Source of the DNA: a virus
Virus record (IMG/VR): IMGVR_UViG_3300044620_000286
Coordinates: 1 to 28,619 of that record
DNA length: 28,619 nucleotides
Reading direction: 5' to 3' (one strand)
Shown here: piece by piece, positions 20,464 to 27,605 of the stretch
Layout: every line of letters starts with the position of its first letter
How positions within the stretch are numbered: position 1 is the stretch's first letter
Translations under genes and position numbers: made by a program
Notes under the pieces: generated by a model
What the model saw: the letters and a program-made list of their open reading frames with translations, nothing else
The model's database searches: none
What the model was told of the DNA's origin: nothing

Positions 20464-21436
20464 CAAACGCACTCGCCAAAGCCTGCACCGTCTCATTGAT
20501 CAACTGGCGTGATGTCAGCCCGCCAACGCCATTCCGCAGGCGTGACTGCCCAATCAGCCAAGTGACAGACAAGCCGTCATCGCTGCCTTCCATCTGCCAC
20601 GGCACAAGGTCAGGGTGAAAAACGTGGTCATTACATCCGTCATACTGAGCCTCTGGCGGAATCGCCATGTCCCACCGGGCGCAGTGCCAGGTGCTGTCAT
20701 CTTTCGGCGTTGCGTGGGCGCATGTGCGGCAATTCACTTCCTTCGTCGGCTGTGACTTGTGGCACATCGCCTTTGCGGGACACCAGCCGCATTGATACCA
20801 TGTCGGATCGGTTGAAATAGGGGGGGGCATCCTGTCGGCCAACGCTATTGCCCGGCCTTTGGCAATGGCGGCATCCGCCACGTCTTTGTCATACCGCACC
20901 CGTTCGCAGTGCAGCCGATCATCGTCTTTGCACACCGCCACATAAAGCGCCCGCGTCAAATCCAGCCCGGCCATGTAAACTTGCATCTGCACATAGTGCT
21001 GCCACTTGGACAGGCGAACGCCTTTAGCCGCCAGATCGTCAAAGCTCTTTTTTCCGTGCGTCTTAAATTCTAGCAGATGCTCCGTCTTTGGCGCTTCGGG
21101 AATGCCCAGGCCAATCCCGTCAATGCTGCCGCTAACATGCGCGCCAAAATCAACGCGGTTTTGCTGGCCATGCACAGCGATGCCCACCGCTTCCAGATCG
21201 GCAATAATCGTCGCTTCCTCGCTATGGCCACGGCGGAACAAGCGCAGGGTGCGGCCTTCAAACTGTTCGACAACAGCCCAGCGAAACGATAGCCAAAGCC
21301 ACCGATCACAATGATGGCCAAGCAGGCTTGCGCCAAGGTGCGGGCGTGGCCGTTCACGCTTGGCAGCGTGGTGAGCATCTATCAGGCTTGCAACGGCGCT
21401 TTGATCGACTATAATGACTTCCGGCAGTTTTGCCAT
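20453..21436 (-). CDS. Cas4/RecB-like PD-(D/E)XK exonuclease with Fe-S cysteines (327 aa)
   Basis: Catalytic pattern: S-G-S-I-D106-G, L-L-E123-F-K125-T, and Y-V-Q150-M-Q-V-Y-M. One cysteine at C43 in L-G-H-H-C-D-R-W plus C216, C219 and C225 give the C...C-x2-C-x5-C arrangement of Cas4/AddB-type Fe-S nucleases. A second group (C236, C239, C252, C268) looks like an added zinc site. Such phage enzymes resect DNA ends for annealing recombinases, fitting the Sak4-like gene upstream. GGAGGAGA lies directly before the ATG. A run of eight Cs encodes P-P-P around residue 205. Confidence 0.87.
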   Translation of the reverse strand: MAKLPEVIIVDQSAVASLIDAHHAAKRERPRPHLGASLLGHHCDRWLWLSFRWAVVEQFEGRTLRLFRRGHSEEATIIADLEAVGIAVHGQQNRVDFGAHVSGSIDGIGLGIPEAPKTEHLLEFKTHGKKSFDDLAAKGVRLSKWQHYVQMQVYMAGLDLTRALYVAVCKDDDRLHCERVRYDKDVADAAIAKGRAIALADRMPPPISTDPTWYQCGWCPAKAMCHKSQPTKEVNCRTCAHATPKDDSTWHCARWDMAIPPEAQYDGCNDHVFHPDLVPWQMEGSDDGLSVTWLIGQSRLRNGVGGLTSRQLINETVQALASAFDAS

Positions 21437-21461
21437 GTGTGTCTCCTCCCGTGAACAACTT

Positions 21462-21484
21462 GGGGCTGGCTCATCACCAGCCCC
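21462..21484. repeat. Intergenic hairpin with the GGGGCTGG stem
   Basis: GGGGCTGG (21462-21469) pairs with CCAGCCCC (21477-21484) around a 7-base loop, between the SSB-like and nuclease genes. On the plus strand TTTTTT follows, on the minus strand (the coding one) none does. It therefore looks like a terminator only against the operon; within the operon it may be an mRNA-stability or attenuation stem. The same stem arm occurs after the capsid gene. Confidence 0.5.
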
Positions 21485-21495
21485 ATTTTTTGTTG

Positions 21496-22002
21496 TTACT
21501 TTGCCCAGGGCGGTTTGGCGCTAGATGCAGCCGGTGCAGCGGCAGCTTTGGCAACAGCCGGCGCAGGAAGCCCAGCGCCAGCCAGAGCGCGATAACCGCC
21601 GACTTCGTTGCGGGCTTGGCTGTAGCCGCGCGCCACATCATCCGGTGATGGATGCTTGATCTTCACCTTGATCTGCAACTGCCCGCCGACAAGCTGGTCG
21701 CTATCCTCAACGCGAGGCAGGCCGATGGCGCGCATGATTTCGCCAAGCTGTTGCCGGCCAATTTCTTCGGCCTTGGCAGACTGGTTGCGGATGTTGATCG
21801 CCGCAAAGATGACCCGGCCTTGGTGAGTTGGCCCGGTGATGTCGAGGCGCAGATCAATCTTCGTGCCGGTGCCGGATTTGGTCTGCCCAACTTCCGCCTT
21901 GGCGATCATTGCGCTGTAAAGCCCTTCGGGCAGCAATTCATATTCGCCGCTGTTGCCGGTGGGCAGATCGTCGGCGTTAAAGCTTTCTCCAAGTGTAGCC
22001 AT
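21496..22002 (-). CDS. DUF669 SSB-like protein (168 aa)
   Basis: The DUF669 pattern is clear: L-G-E-S-F-N-A-D-D-L-P, L-L-P-E-G-L-Y-S-A-M-I, S-G-T-G-T-K-I-D-L-R-L-D-I, V-I-F-A-A-I-N-I-R-N-Q-S, I-G-R-Q-Q-L-G-E-I and a final N-E-V-G-G-Y. These phage proteins accompany recombinase and nuclease genes and are thought to bind single-stranded DNA or assist replication. The C-terminus is a flexible Ala/Pro-rich tail ending K-P-P-W-A-K. ATG 22002 is 4 bases after the previous stop with AAGGA; the longer frame to 22062 overlaps that gene. Confidence 0.87.
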   Translation of the reverse strand: MATLGESFNADDLPTGNSGEYELLPEGLYSAMIAKAEVGQTKSGTGTKIDLRLDITGPTHQGRVIFAAINIRNQSAKAEEIGRQQLGEIMRAIGLPRVEDSDQLVGGQLQIKVKIKHPSPDDVARGYSQARNEVGGYRALAGAGLPAPAVAKAAAAPAASSAKPPWAK

Positions 22003-22006
22003 TCTC

Positions 22007-22387
22007 TTAATCCTTCTTGCTGATGTTGAATGTCGGGCGACCGGGTGTGGATGTGATGGCATCCAACAGCGGTTCAGTGATGGTTGCAGCGGCAGCTTTC
22101 CATGCCGTTGCGTTTATTTCAGGTTTCCAGCGGAAAAGGCTGGGCAAGTGATCGGCTAGGCCATGCTCTGCCGCCAAGGCTTGCAGCTTGTCAGAATCAA
22201 TCTTGCGATTGATGCGGCCAACAATCTTCACTGCATAGCCATCACGGTCAAAGTTGCTGGTGCCATCAAGATTAGCCGGCAAAGCCAATTCAAACGCCAT
22301 CGCATCTTCTAGATCACGGCGCGTCTTAATGGCGGCTTCCTCCACCGCCTTGGCGTTTAGCCATTGCTGATAGATTGGCACGGTCAC
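22007..22387 (-). CDS. Conserved phage replication-module protein of unknown function (126 aa)
   Basis: Helical, with Y-Q-Q-W-L-N-A-K-A-V-E-E-A-A-I-K-T-R-R-D-L-E near the start, D-G-Y-A-V-K-I-V-G-R-I-N-R-K-I-D-S-D-K-L and L-F-R-W-K-P-E-I-N-A-T-A-W-K. The K-I-x-x-R-x-N-R-K-[IV]-D-x-x-K-L and R-W-K-P-E-[LI] pattern is familiar from phage loci next to DUF669 and recombinase genes, but its role is not known to me. The GTG start overlaps the TGA of the 55-residue gene (GTGA) with GGAGG 7 bases away. Confidence 0.75.
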   Translation of the reverse strand: MTVPIYQQWLNAKAVEEAAIKTRRDLEDAMAFELALPANLDGTSNFDRDGYAVKIVGRINRKIDSDKLQALAAEHGLADHLPSLFRWKPEINATAWKAAAATITEPLLDAITSTPGRPTFNISKKD

Positions 22388-22551
22388 TGCATAGCCTCCA
22401 TTGCAAGGACGTAAGCGGTCACGCTGAACAGCAAGCAGGCAAATATGCTCCCCCAAGCTGCACTGACGTGCCGATCACGGATGTTGCCATTGATCACCGG
22501 CAGAGCGCCGATGGCGAATATCGCTTGTGCGATGGCTAGGGCGATTAGCAT
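22384..22551 (-). CDS. Two-segment small membrane protein inside the replication operon (55 aa)
   Basis: ATG 22551 comes 2 bases after the previous stop. The protein has a hydrophobic N-terminal segment (L-I-A-L-A-I-A-Q-A-I-F-A-I-G-A-L), a polar loop N-G-N-I-R-D-R-H, and a second segment (I-F-A-C-L-L-F-S-V-T-A-Y-V-L-A). It is holin-shaped but sits among replication genes. Its TGA is part of the GTGA overlap with the next gene, which argues for real translation. Possible membrane anchor, exclusion or anti-host factor; not recognisable. Confidence 0.68.
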   Translation of the reverse strand: MLIALAIAQAIFAIGALPVINGNIRDRHVSAAWGSIFACLLFSVTAYVLAMEAMQ

Positions 22552-22553
22552 GG

Positions 22554-22898
22554 TTACACCGCCTTCCGGTAACGTGGTTGCAGTCTGGCATGAGATTTAG
22601 TGGATTCGCTTCGGCCAAGACCGCATATTTCAATGTCGCCCGCTTTTAATGCGCTGCGGATGCGGCCACCAATAGCGCCACCCCATGCGTTATGATGATG
22701 CGGATTTCCGCAGCCGCCAAGCAAAGCAAAGATTCGGATTTCTTCGCCAATAAACGTGCGGCCATGCGGCACATTCTGCAAAAACACGTCAATTTGAGCA
22801 TATGCAGACTGTTTCCAATCATCATCTGCGGCGTCCATGACCCGCGCAATGCCCGCATCTTTTGCGGCAATGCTGGCAAACATATCAACTTGCATCAT
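22554..22898 (-). CDS. Hypothetical phage protein (114 aa)
   Basis: Unnamed. The second half is distinctive: G-E-E-I-R-I-F-A-L-L-G-G-C-G-N-P-H-H-H-N-A-W-G-G-A-I, then I-C-G-L-G-R-S-E-S-T-K-S-H-A. A His-rich, Gly-rich turn next to a basic end suggests nucleic-acid or metal contact. ATG 22898 overlaps the TGA of the ATPase gene (ATGA) and has GGGAG 6 bases before it; a second ATG directly follows. It sits between the Sak4-like gene and the small membrane gene. Confidence 0.72.
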   Translation of the reverse strand: MMQVDMFASIAAKDAGIARVMDAADDDWKQSAYAQIDVFLQNVPHGRTFIGEEIRIFALLGGCGNPHHHNAWGGAIGGRIRSALKAGDIEICGLGRSESTKSHARLQPRYRKAV

Positions 22899-23572
22899 GA
22901 CACACTCCCAATCTTTGCAATGATCGCGCCAAGGTCTGGCGCTTCCCACTGAGACAGCCTGCCGGAACGATCCTTAGCCTGCCAAAGCCCATCGCTGTCG
23001 GTAAGCAGCGCACGGTGGGCGTTGCCATCAGCATCACGTTCGACACGCAGCGCCATCACAAGGTCGAAGAAATATGGCAAACCTTGCGTTAGGCTCTTGC
23101 CCGGCATGGACGCATTGTAAAGAATGCGCCCCATCTCATCCTGAGATTTTTCCAGCTTGGCAGACATATAGACATGCTTGCCGGGCAGATCACGGAAGGC
23201 ACGAATGAGTTCGTTCATTTTGGTGCTAAGTTCGCCATAGGCCGCGCGGCCATCTTTGTTGGCTTTGAGTTCAGCGTTCAGCACCACTTCGGCAACTTCT
23301 GACAAGCTGTCGATAGCCACCGATTGAAAGCCTTTGGCTTCCTCGCTGCCGGTAAGCCACGCATACGCATCGTGCAGATCGGCCAAACTTTTGACTTCAA
23401 TATAAGGCACATCAGCACCGGCAATAGAAAGCAAGCCGCCTTCCGCACTGATTGCCACGACATTGGGCAAGGTCGAAATCAGGCTGGTTTTGCCAGCGCC
23501 TGCCTGGCCATATACGCACAGCTTAACACCATTGGCGGATAGGCCGCCTGTCCTCTTTAGGTTGATAGCCAT
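22895..23572 (-). CDS. RecA-like AAA ATPase, Sak4-type annealing protein (225 aa)
   Basis: Walker A G-Q-A-G-A-G-K28-T-S (res 22-30) is near the N-terminus after a short beta start, then V-A-I-D-S-L-S-E as Walker B-like motif and a compact RecA core lacking extra domains. This short form with Y-G-x-x-G-x-G-K-T-[ST] is typical of phage Sak4/AAA_24 proteins, which anneal single strands with help from an SSB partner. It is the first gene of the leftward replication operon, upstream of the SSB-like protein, nuclease and helicase. ATG 23572 has TTGGAGAAAG upstream; the longer frame to 23686 covers the control region and is rejected. Confidence 0.85.
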   Translation of the reverse strand: MAINLKRTGGLSANGVKLCVYGQAGAGKTSLISTLPNVVAISAEGGLLSIAGADVPYIEVKSLADLHDAYAWLTGSEEAKGFQSVAIDSLSEVAEVVLNAELKANKDGRAAYGELSTKMNELIRAFRDLPGKHVYMSAKLEKSQDEMGRILYNASMPGKSLTQGLPYFFDLVMALRVERDADGNAHRALLTDSDGLWQAKDRSGRLSQWEAPDLGAIIAKIGSVS

Positions 23573-23689
23573 TGGTCTTTCTCCAACACCGCAGTCGGCT
23601 AATCCGGTCGCGGTGTGATTGAGGGCTTTACAGGGCTTCGCGGCGGTTGTAAAGCGGAAAAATGCAGAAACGGAACGGAGCCGCAAAAA
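23573..23689. promoter_or_regulatory. Divergent control region with two 31-bp dyads
   Basis: ACACCGC (23586-23592) and GCGGTGT (23610-23616) form a dyad with an inner CGG/CCG pair (23596-23598 / 23604-23606). GCTTTACA (23625-23632) and TGTAAAGC (23648-23655) form a second dyad. Both span exactly 31 bp; centres are 39 bp apart. In the second, both strands carry TTTACA-N17-TAAAGC, a plausible overlapping pair of promoters for the leftward operon and the rightward HTH gene. Operators for the nearby HTH protein are likely. Confidence 0.6.
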
Positions 23690-23869
23690 ATGCTAACGCT
23701 TGATGAAATCAGGGCCGGGCTTAAGGATCGCCAGCCTGGCAAGGTCGCCGCTGCGGTGGGCGTCCATCCTACGACGATTAGCGCAATCCGTGAAGGCCGG
23801 CGTTCGCCGCGCTATGAAGTGGCTAAGGCGCTGTCAGATTATTTGATGGGGGGGGGTAATGCGAATTGA
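23690..23869 (+). CDS. Small Cro-like HTH regulator (59 aa)
   Basis: M-L-T-L-D-E-I-R-A-G-L-K-D-R-Q-P-G-K-V-A, then A-A-V-G-V-H-P-T-T-I-S-A-I-R-E-G-R-R-S-P-R-Y gives a helix-turn-helix with recognition helix T-T-I-S-A-I and the classical E-G-R-R-S-P wing, as in Cro or CII-like proteins. It starts the rightward middle operon and faces the Sak4 operon across the dyad-bearing spacer. ATG 23690 has ACGGAG about 10 bases upstream. A run of nine Gs (23848-23856) codes for the last Gly residues and also forms the ribosome-binding region of the next gene. Confidence 0.83.
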   Translation: MLTLDEIRAGLKDRQPGKVAAAVGVHPTTISAIREGRRSPRYEVAKALSDYLMGGGNAN

Positions 23870-24602
23870 GAAAATTGGCGCGGCAACGCTTTATCTAGGC
23901 GATTGCCTTGAAATTATGACCCAGCTTGATGCGGTTGATCACATTATTTGTGATCCACCATACGAAGCATTTATTCATAAAATGAAAAATGAACTTGCAA
24001 GGCGGATTCGTGCTGACCGTGGCCCCGACTTAAAGCCATTAGATTTTGATTCAATTGATAGCATTCGATCAGATGTGGTTCGCCTGGGCGCAGCTTTGTC
24101 CAATGGTTGGTTTATCGCATTTTGCACTCCTGAAGGAGTTTGGCTGTGGGCAGATGAGATTAATCACAGCACGATGAAATATAAGCGCGCTTGCGTTTGG
24201 GTGAAGCCTGACGCCACGCCACAACTAAATGGACAGGGGCCGGCGCAAGGCGCTGAAAACTTTGTTTGTGCATGGGCCGGTGATAGCTATGCGCGGTGGA
24301 ATGCAGGAGGCAAGCGTGGTGTGTATACACATTGCACCAACAATTCTGAACGTGAAGGCACACACCCTACAGAAAAGCCCCGCCGTTTAATGGCTGAAAT
24401 AATAGGCGACTTTACTATGGATGCCCAAACTATCCTTGACCCCTTCATGGGCAGCGGCACCACTGGCGTGGCAGCCGTTCAGATGGGCCGCAATTTCATC
24501 GGGATCGAACGCGAACCTAAGTATTTCGACATAGCTTGCCGCCGCATTGAGCAGGCACAACGTCAAGGTGATATGTTTATTGAAAGGGCGTCAAATGGCT
24601 GA
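23859..24602 (+). CDS. DNA methyltransferase, N4/N6 class, beta-type order (247 aa)
   Basis: The catalytic D32-P-P-Y35 (motif IV) comes before the AdoMet-binding D194-P-F-M-G-S-G-T-T-G (motif I), the order of beta-class amino-methyltransferases. DPPY favours N6-adenine over N4-cytosine. The segment between (V-K-P-D-A-T-P-Q, then H-P-T-E-K-P) holds motifs VII-VIII and the target-recognition part. No restriction gene is beside it, so it likely protects phage DNA or marks regulatory sites. The ATG overlaps the HTH gene by 11 bases, downstream of the G9 run. The last codons overlap the primase-helicase start by 8 bases. Confidence 0.92.
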   Translation: MRIEKIGAATLYLGDCLEIMTQLDAVDHIICDPPYEAFIHKMKNELARRIRADRGPDLKPLDFDSIDSIRSDVVRLGAALSNGWFIAFCTPEGVWLWADEINHSTMKYKRACVWVKPDATPQLNGQGPAQGAENFVCAWAGDSYARWNAGGKRGVYTHCTNNSEREGTHPTEKPRRLMAEIIGDFTMDAQTILDPFMGSGTTGVAAVQMGRNFIGIEREPKYFDIACRRIEQAQRQGDMFIERASNG

Positions 24603-26631
24603 CCTAACCAAAATCCTAGATGGCCCGTGGTCACCACCAGCCCAGCCGCAGTTTGACCCGCCAGAGGCGCAACTAGCTGCCGCGATGGAACAGGCGGGCA
24701 TAACCCCGCCGTCACATATCCAGCTTGATGGCAAACTGCATCGTTTCAACGGCAAAACCAAAGGCAAGCCCGGCCATGATGTGCCATCGTGGTATTGCGC
24801 TTTTGGCGATGGTGTTCCAGCCGGGCGGTTTGGTGATTGGCGTCTAGGTGTTGAAATTACATGGCGCGCAGATGTTGGCCGGACTTTAACGCCAGCAGAA
24901 GAGGCGATCAATGCGCGGCGTTTGGCGGAAGCGAGGAAGGTGCGAGAGGCTGAATTGCAACGCCAGCGTGAGGTTGCATCAAACACGGTAGAAGACATTT
25001 GGTCGAAAGGTATGCTGGCAGAGTCGTGGCATCCATACCTTGAGCGCAAGGGCATTGCTGGTCACGGTTTGCGTGTTACGGGCGATGGTCGCTTAATGGC
25101 ACCAATCTTTACGGCAGATGGCAACTTATCCAGCTTGCAATATATTCAAAACGAGGGCGAAAAACGGTTTCACCCTAGCGGCCAAACAAGCGGTTGCTTT
25201 TGGATGGTCGGAACAATGGATGAGCCTGGGCCGCTGTTTATCGCAGAAGGCTTTGCCACCGCCGCAACCATTCTGGAATCTACCAATCGGCCATGCGCCA
25301 TTGCCTACAGCGCCCACAATTTGCCAAGCGTAACAGGCGCATTGCGTGATCGTTATGGAAGCGGGCAAGAGATCATTGTTGTGGCAGACAATGACAAGTC
25401 TGGCGTCGGCATGGCGTATGCAACGCAAGCTGTTGCAAAGCATGGAGGCCGCGTGGTGATGCCTCCGCAGGAAGGCCAAGACGCCAACGACTACCGTGCG
25501 GCTGGTGGTGATCTTAAGGCGTTGCTCTTGCCGACCAGTGGCACGGAGGCCATGCGGCGGCTAGAAGTGCAGTTTGGCGATGAACTGCCAGCCGAATATG
25601 AACCGCCAGATGAACTGGTCGAAGATGTTATAGTGCGCGGCAAATCCACCGTGATCTATGGGGACAGCAACAGCGGCAAGACGTTTTTTGCGCTTGGCCT
25701 GGCTGCCGCCATTGCCGAAGGACGCGAAGCATATGGCAAACGCACCGATCCCGGTATCGTTGTCTATCTGGCGTGTGAAGCGCCTGGCAGCATCAAAGCC
25801 CGGCTAAAGGCCATTGCCAAATTTCAGAACGTCTCGCTTAAGCGCATTGCCGTTGTGCCAGTGCCGCTCAATTTTTATACCGGCGATGCAGACGCGGCTG
25901 CCGTTATTGCTGCGATCCGAGAGATTGAGGCTATCAAAGGCCAAGCGGTTAAACTGGTGATCGGCGACACCTTGGCCCGTATGTCATCCGGTGCAAATGA
26001 AAACAGCGGCGAAGATATGGGGCCGGTCATGGATCGGTTTGAGGAAATTTGCCGCGCGACTGGTGCAGCTATGCTGATCATTCACCACAACGGCAAAGAC
26101 GCAGCCAGAGGCGCACGCGGCTGGTCGGGCATCCGCGCCCATATCGACACTGAGATTGAGGTGGTGGAAAAAGACGGCCAGCGCAGTGCGACCATCACGA
26201 AGCAACGCGAGTTGGCTTCTAAGGGTGAGATCATTTATTTTAAGCTGGAAATAGTGGAGATGGGCGAAACCAAATTCGGCAAGCCTGCCACCACATGCGT
26301 TGCGGTTCTAGATGACGGCGCGCGAAAGCCGAAAGGGCCACATAAGCACGCCGAAGCGTTGAAGCTGTTCGAACGCGCCTTTTTCAACACCGGGGCCGAA
26401 CGGCGGCCATTCTATGAAGGCCAGCCGCAAGTGCCATACATTACCGAATCCGGGCTAACCCACTTTATGGAAGTCAGCTTACGCTGGGATAAACGAAAAA
26501 TCACCAACGCCATGAACATGAACAGCGCCACAAGCTGGGTTCAAACACTGCTTGCTGATGGCATGATCGCGCAATTTGAGCATGGCTTTGTGGTGCTGGC
26601 AGACGACCAAACCAGCGGTTGGGTGTCCTGA
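24595..26631 (+). CDS. Primase-helicase: Toprim plus RepA/DnaB-like ATPase (678 aa)
   Basis: Residues about 45-100 (W-Y-C-A-F-G-D-G-V-P-A-G-R-F-G-D-W) are typical of phage DUF5906/Toprim-associated primase N-termini. The Toprim domain has I-A-E218-G-F-A-T-A and V-A-D265-N-D267-K-S-G. The ATPase has G356-D-S-N-S-G-K-T with a later L-V-I-G-D-T-L and I-I-H-H-N-G-K, as in RepA-like AAA_25 helicases. The last about 100 residues are a separate, possibly winged-helix region. It should prime and unwind at the phage origin. ATG 24595 follows GAAAGGG; starts upstream at 24547 lie within the methyltransferase. Confidence 0.9.
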   Translation: MADLTKILDGPWSPPAQPQFDPPEAQLAAAMEQAGITPPSHIQLDGKLHRFNGKTKGKPGHDVPSWYCAFGDGVPAGRFGDWRLGVEITWRADVGRTLTPAEEAINARRLAEARKVREAELQRQREVASNTVEDIWSKGMLAESWHPYLERKGIAGHGLRVTGDGRLMAPIFTADGNLSSLQYIQNEGEKRFHPSGQTSGCFWMVGTMDEPGPLFIAEGFATAATILESTNRPCAIAYSAHNLPSVTGALRDRYGSGQEIIVVADNDKSGVGMAYATQAVAKHGGRVVMPPQEGQDANDYRAAGGDLKALLLPTSGTEAMRRLEVQFGDELPAEYEPPDELVEDVIVRGKSTVIYGDSNSGKTFFALGLAAAIAEGREAYGKRTDPGIVVYLACEAPGSIKARLKAIAKFQNVSLKRIAVVPVPLNFYTGDADAAAVIAAIREIEAIKGQAVKLVIGDTLARMSSGANENSGEDMGPVMDRFEEICRATGAAMLIIHHNGKDAARGARGWSGIRAHIDTEIEVVEKDGQRSATITKQRELASKGEIIYFKLEIVEMGETKFGKPATTCVAVLDDGARKPKGPHKHAEALKLFERAFFNTGAERRPFYEGQPQVPYITESGLTHFMEVSLRWDKRKITNAMNMNSATSWVQTLLADGMIAQFEHGFVVLADDQTSGWVS

Positions 26632-26817
26632 CTTAAACTACCCTTGACTGACTTTGTGAGGTATAATATAGCCAAGAAGGGAAGGTTGGGGAGGCAGCTA
26701 AATGCTGATTTTCTACCCTTCCCTGTCCCTACATCCTATGCCCCCTGTTATTCAAAACAGGGGCAAGGAGCAAGGGCCGGGAATAGAAAGCAGCACGGTC
26801 GTTTTGAAAGGGCTGTC
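26632..26817 (+). promoter_or_regulatory. Structured leader with perfect TATAAT, 186 bases
   Basis: A perfect TATAAT (26662-26667) is preceded by TTGACT at 26644-26649, but only 12 bases apart, too close for a standard promoter. Downstream, AGGGAAGG (26678-26685) can pair with CCTTCCCT (26717-26724), and CCCCTGTT (26742-26749) pairs perfectly with AACAGGGG (26756-26763) around ATTCAA. The stretch has no convincing gene, although a TTG frame from 26644 is open into the next gene. It is probably a regulated 5' leader. Confidence 0.45.
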
Positions 26818-27366
26818 ATGGATTTTAAGGATACGCTGATTAAGGCTCTTGGCACGGTGCAAAACGGCACCGTTTTTAAGCGCGCACAGGTTTATGATTA
26901 TCTGATCGGGTGCGGCTATGCCGAACGCACGGCAACCAACGTGCTAACGCCAAGCCGCAAGGGCAGCATGATCAACACGCTTCTGGCTGATGGCGTGATC
27001 GAACATCATGGCCCGCTTGGCTATCGCATCATCAACAACGAAGCGTTCAAGGCGAGGGCGCGCAAAAACACCGGGCGCGTTTTGCGATACGAGGGCAAGC
27101 CGAAAGAGGGATGGCAGCCAATGGGCTTAATGAGCAATCCCGGAGATTATGAAGCTGAATTGCTTTTGTGCGGTCAGCGGTTTGGCAAAGCATGTTGGAA
27201 CCTTAAACTTTACGCAGACGGCACAATGCCACGCAAAGCGAACTGGTGGTTGCAATACAAGAATGGCAAGCTGTTTGGCAGCGATGCAGCAACGCTCAAA
27301 GCCAACATGCCGGATGTTTATGAAGCCGTCATTGAGGACGTGGGTGAAATTGAGGAAGCGCAATGA
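26818..27366 (+). CDS. Winged-helix-like DNA-binding protein candidate (182 aa)
   Basis: Residues 1-75 (M-D-F-K-D-T-L-I-K-A-L, F-K-R-A-Q-V-Y-D-Y-L, L-L-A-D-G-V-I-E-H-H-G-P-L-G-Y-R-I) look like a winged helix; a basic linker (R-A-R-K-N-T-G-R-V-L-R-Y) follows, then a beta-rich C-terminus (W-N-L-K-L-Y-A-D-G-T, W-W-L-Q-Y-K-N-G-K). I do not know the family. GAAAGG sits 6 bases before ATG 26818, favouring it over the TTG at 26644 that would translate the hairpin leader. ATGA overlap with the DUF3310 gene. Confidence 0.7.
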   Translation: MDFKDTLIKALGTVQNGTVFKRAQVYDYLIGCGYAERTATNVLTPSRKGSMINTLLADGVIEHHGPLGYRIINNEAFKARARKNTGRVLRYEGKPKEGWQPMGLMSNPGDYEAELLLCGQRFGKACWNLKLYADGTMPRKANWWLQYKNGKLFGSDAATLKANMPDVYEAVIEDVGEIEEAQ

Positions 27367-27596
27367 CCGATCACATAAATCCAGATCACTACCGGCAAGG
27401 CGATGTGGAGTGCATAGACGCTCTGGCGGCTGCGACGGCGAACCTATACGGGATCGAGGCCATCTGCACAGCCAACGCGATCAAATATCTTTGGCGCTGG
27501 CGTGAGAAGGGTGGCGCTACAGACTTGGGCAAGGCGAAGTGGTATATTGAACGGCTGATGCGAGAGGTGGTTGCGGAAAGCGGCCAGAAGGCTTAA
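27363..27596 (+). CDS. DUF3310 protein (77 aa)
   Basis: N-P-D-H-Y-R-Q-G-D-V-E-C-I-D-A-L at the start, then A-N-A-I-K-Y-L-W-R-W-R-E-K-G-G and D-L-G-K-A-K-W-Y-I-E-R-L reproduce the DUF3310 (SaV-like) family motif. These proteins are found across phages, often near nucleotide-metabolism or replication genes. The family resembles MazG-like nucleotide-binding helical folds in appearance, but its activity is not established. ATGA overlap with the preceding gene; 9 bases before the small terminase gene. Confidence 0.9.
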   Translation: MTDHINPDHYRQGDVECIDALAAATANLYGIEAICTANAIKYLWRWREKGGATDLGKAKWYIERLMREVVAESGQKA

Positions 27597-27605
27597 TTTG
27601 AGCGG

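Noticed and set aside
21462-21491. Plus-strand Rho-independent terminator after 21484
   Set aside because: The hairpin plus T6 is formally good, but no plus-strand gene lies upstream, so I list it only as a hairpin.
23573-23686. N-terminal extension of the Sak4-like ATPase
   Set aside because: It would translate the dyad-bearing control region; the ATG at 23572 has a good ribosome-binding site.
26644-26817. 58-residue N-terminal extension from TTG for the winged-helix-like gene, or a TTGACT/TATAAT promoter
   Set aside because: As protein it lacks a ribosome-binding site and covers strong RNA stems; as promoter the 12-base spacing is too short. The TATAAT itself is kept as a note only.
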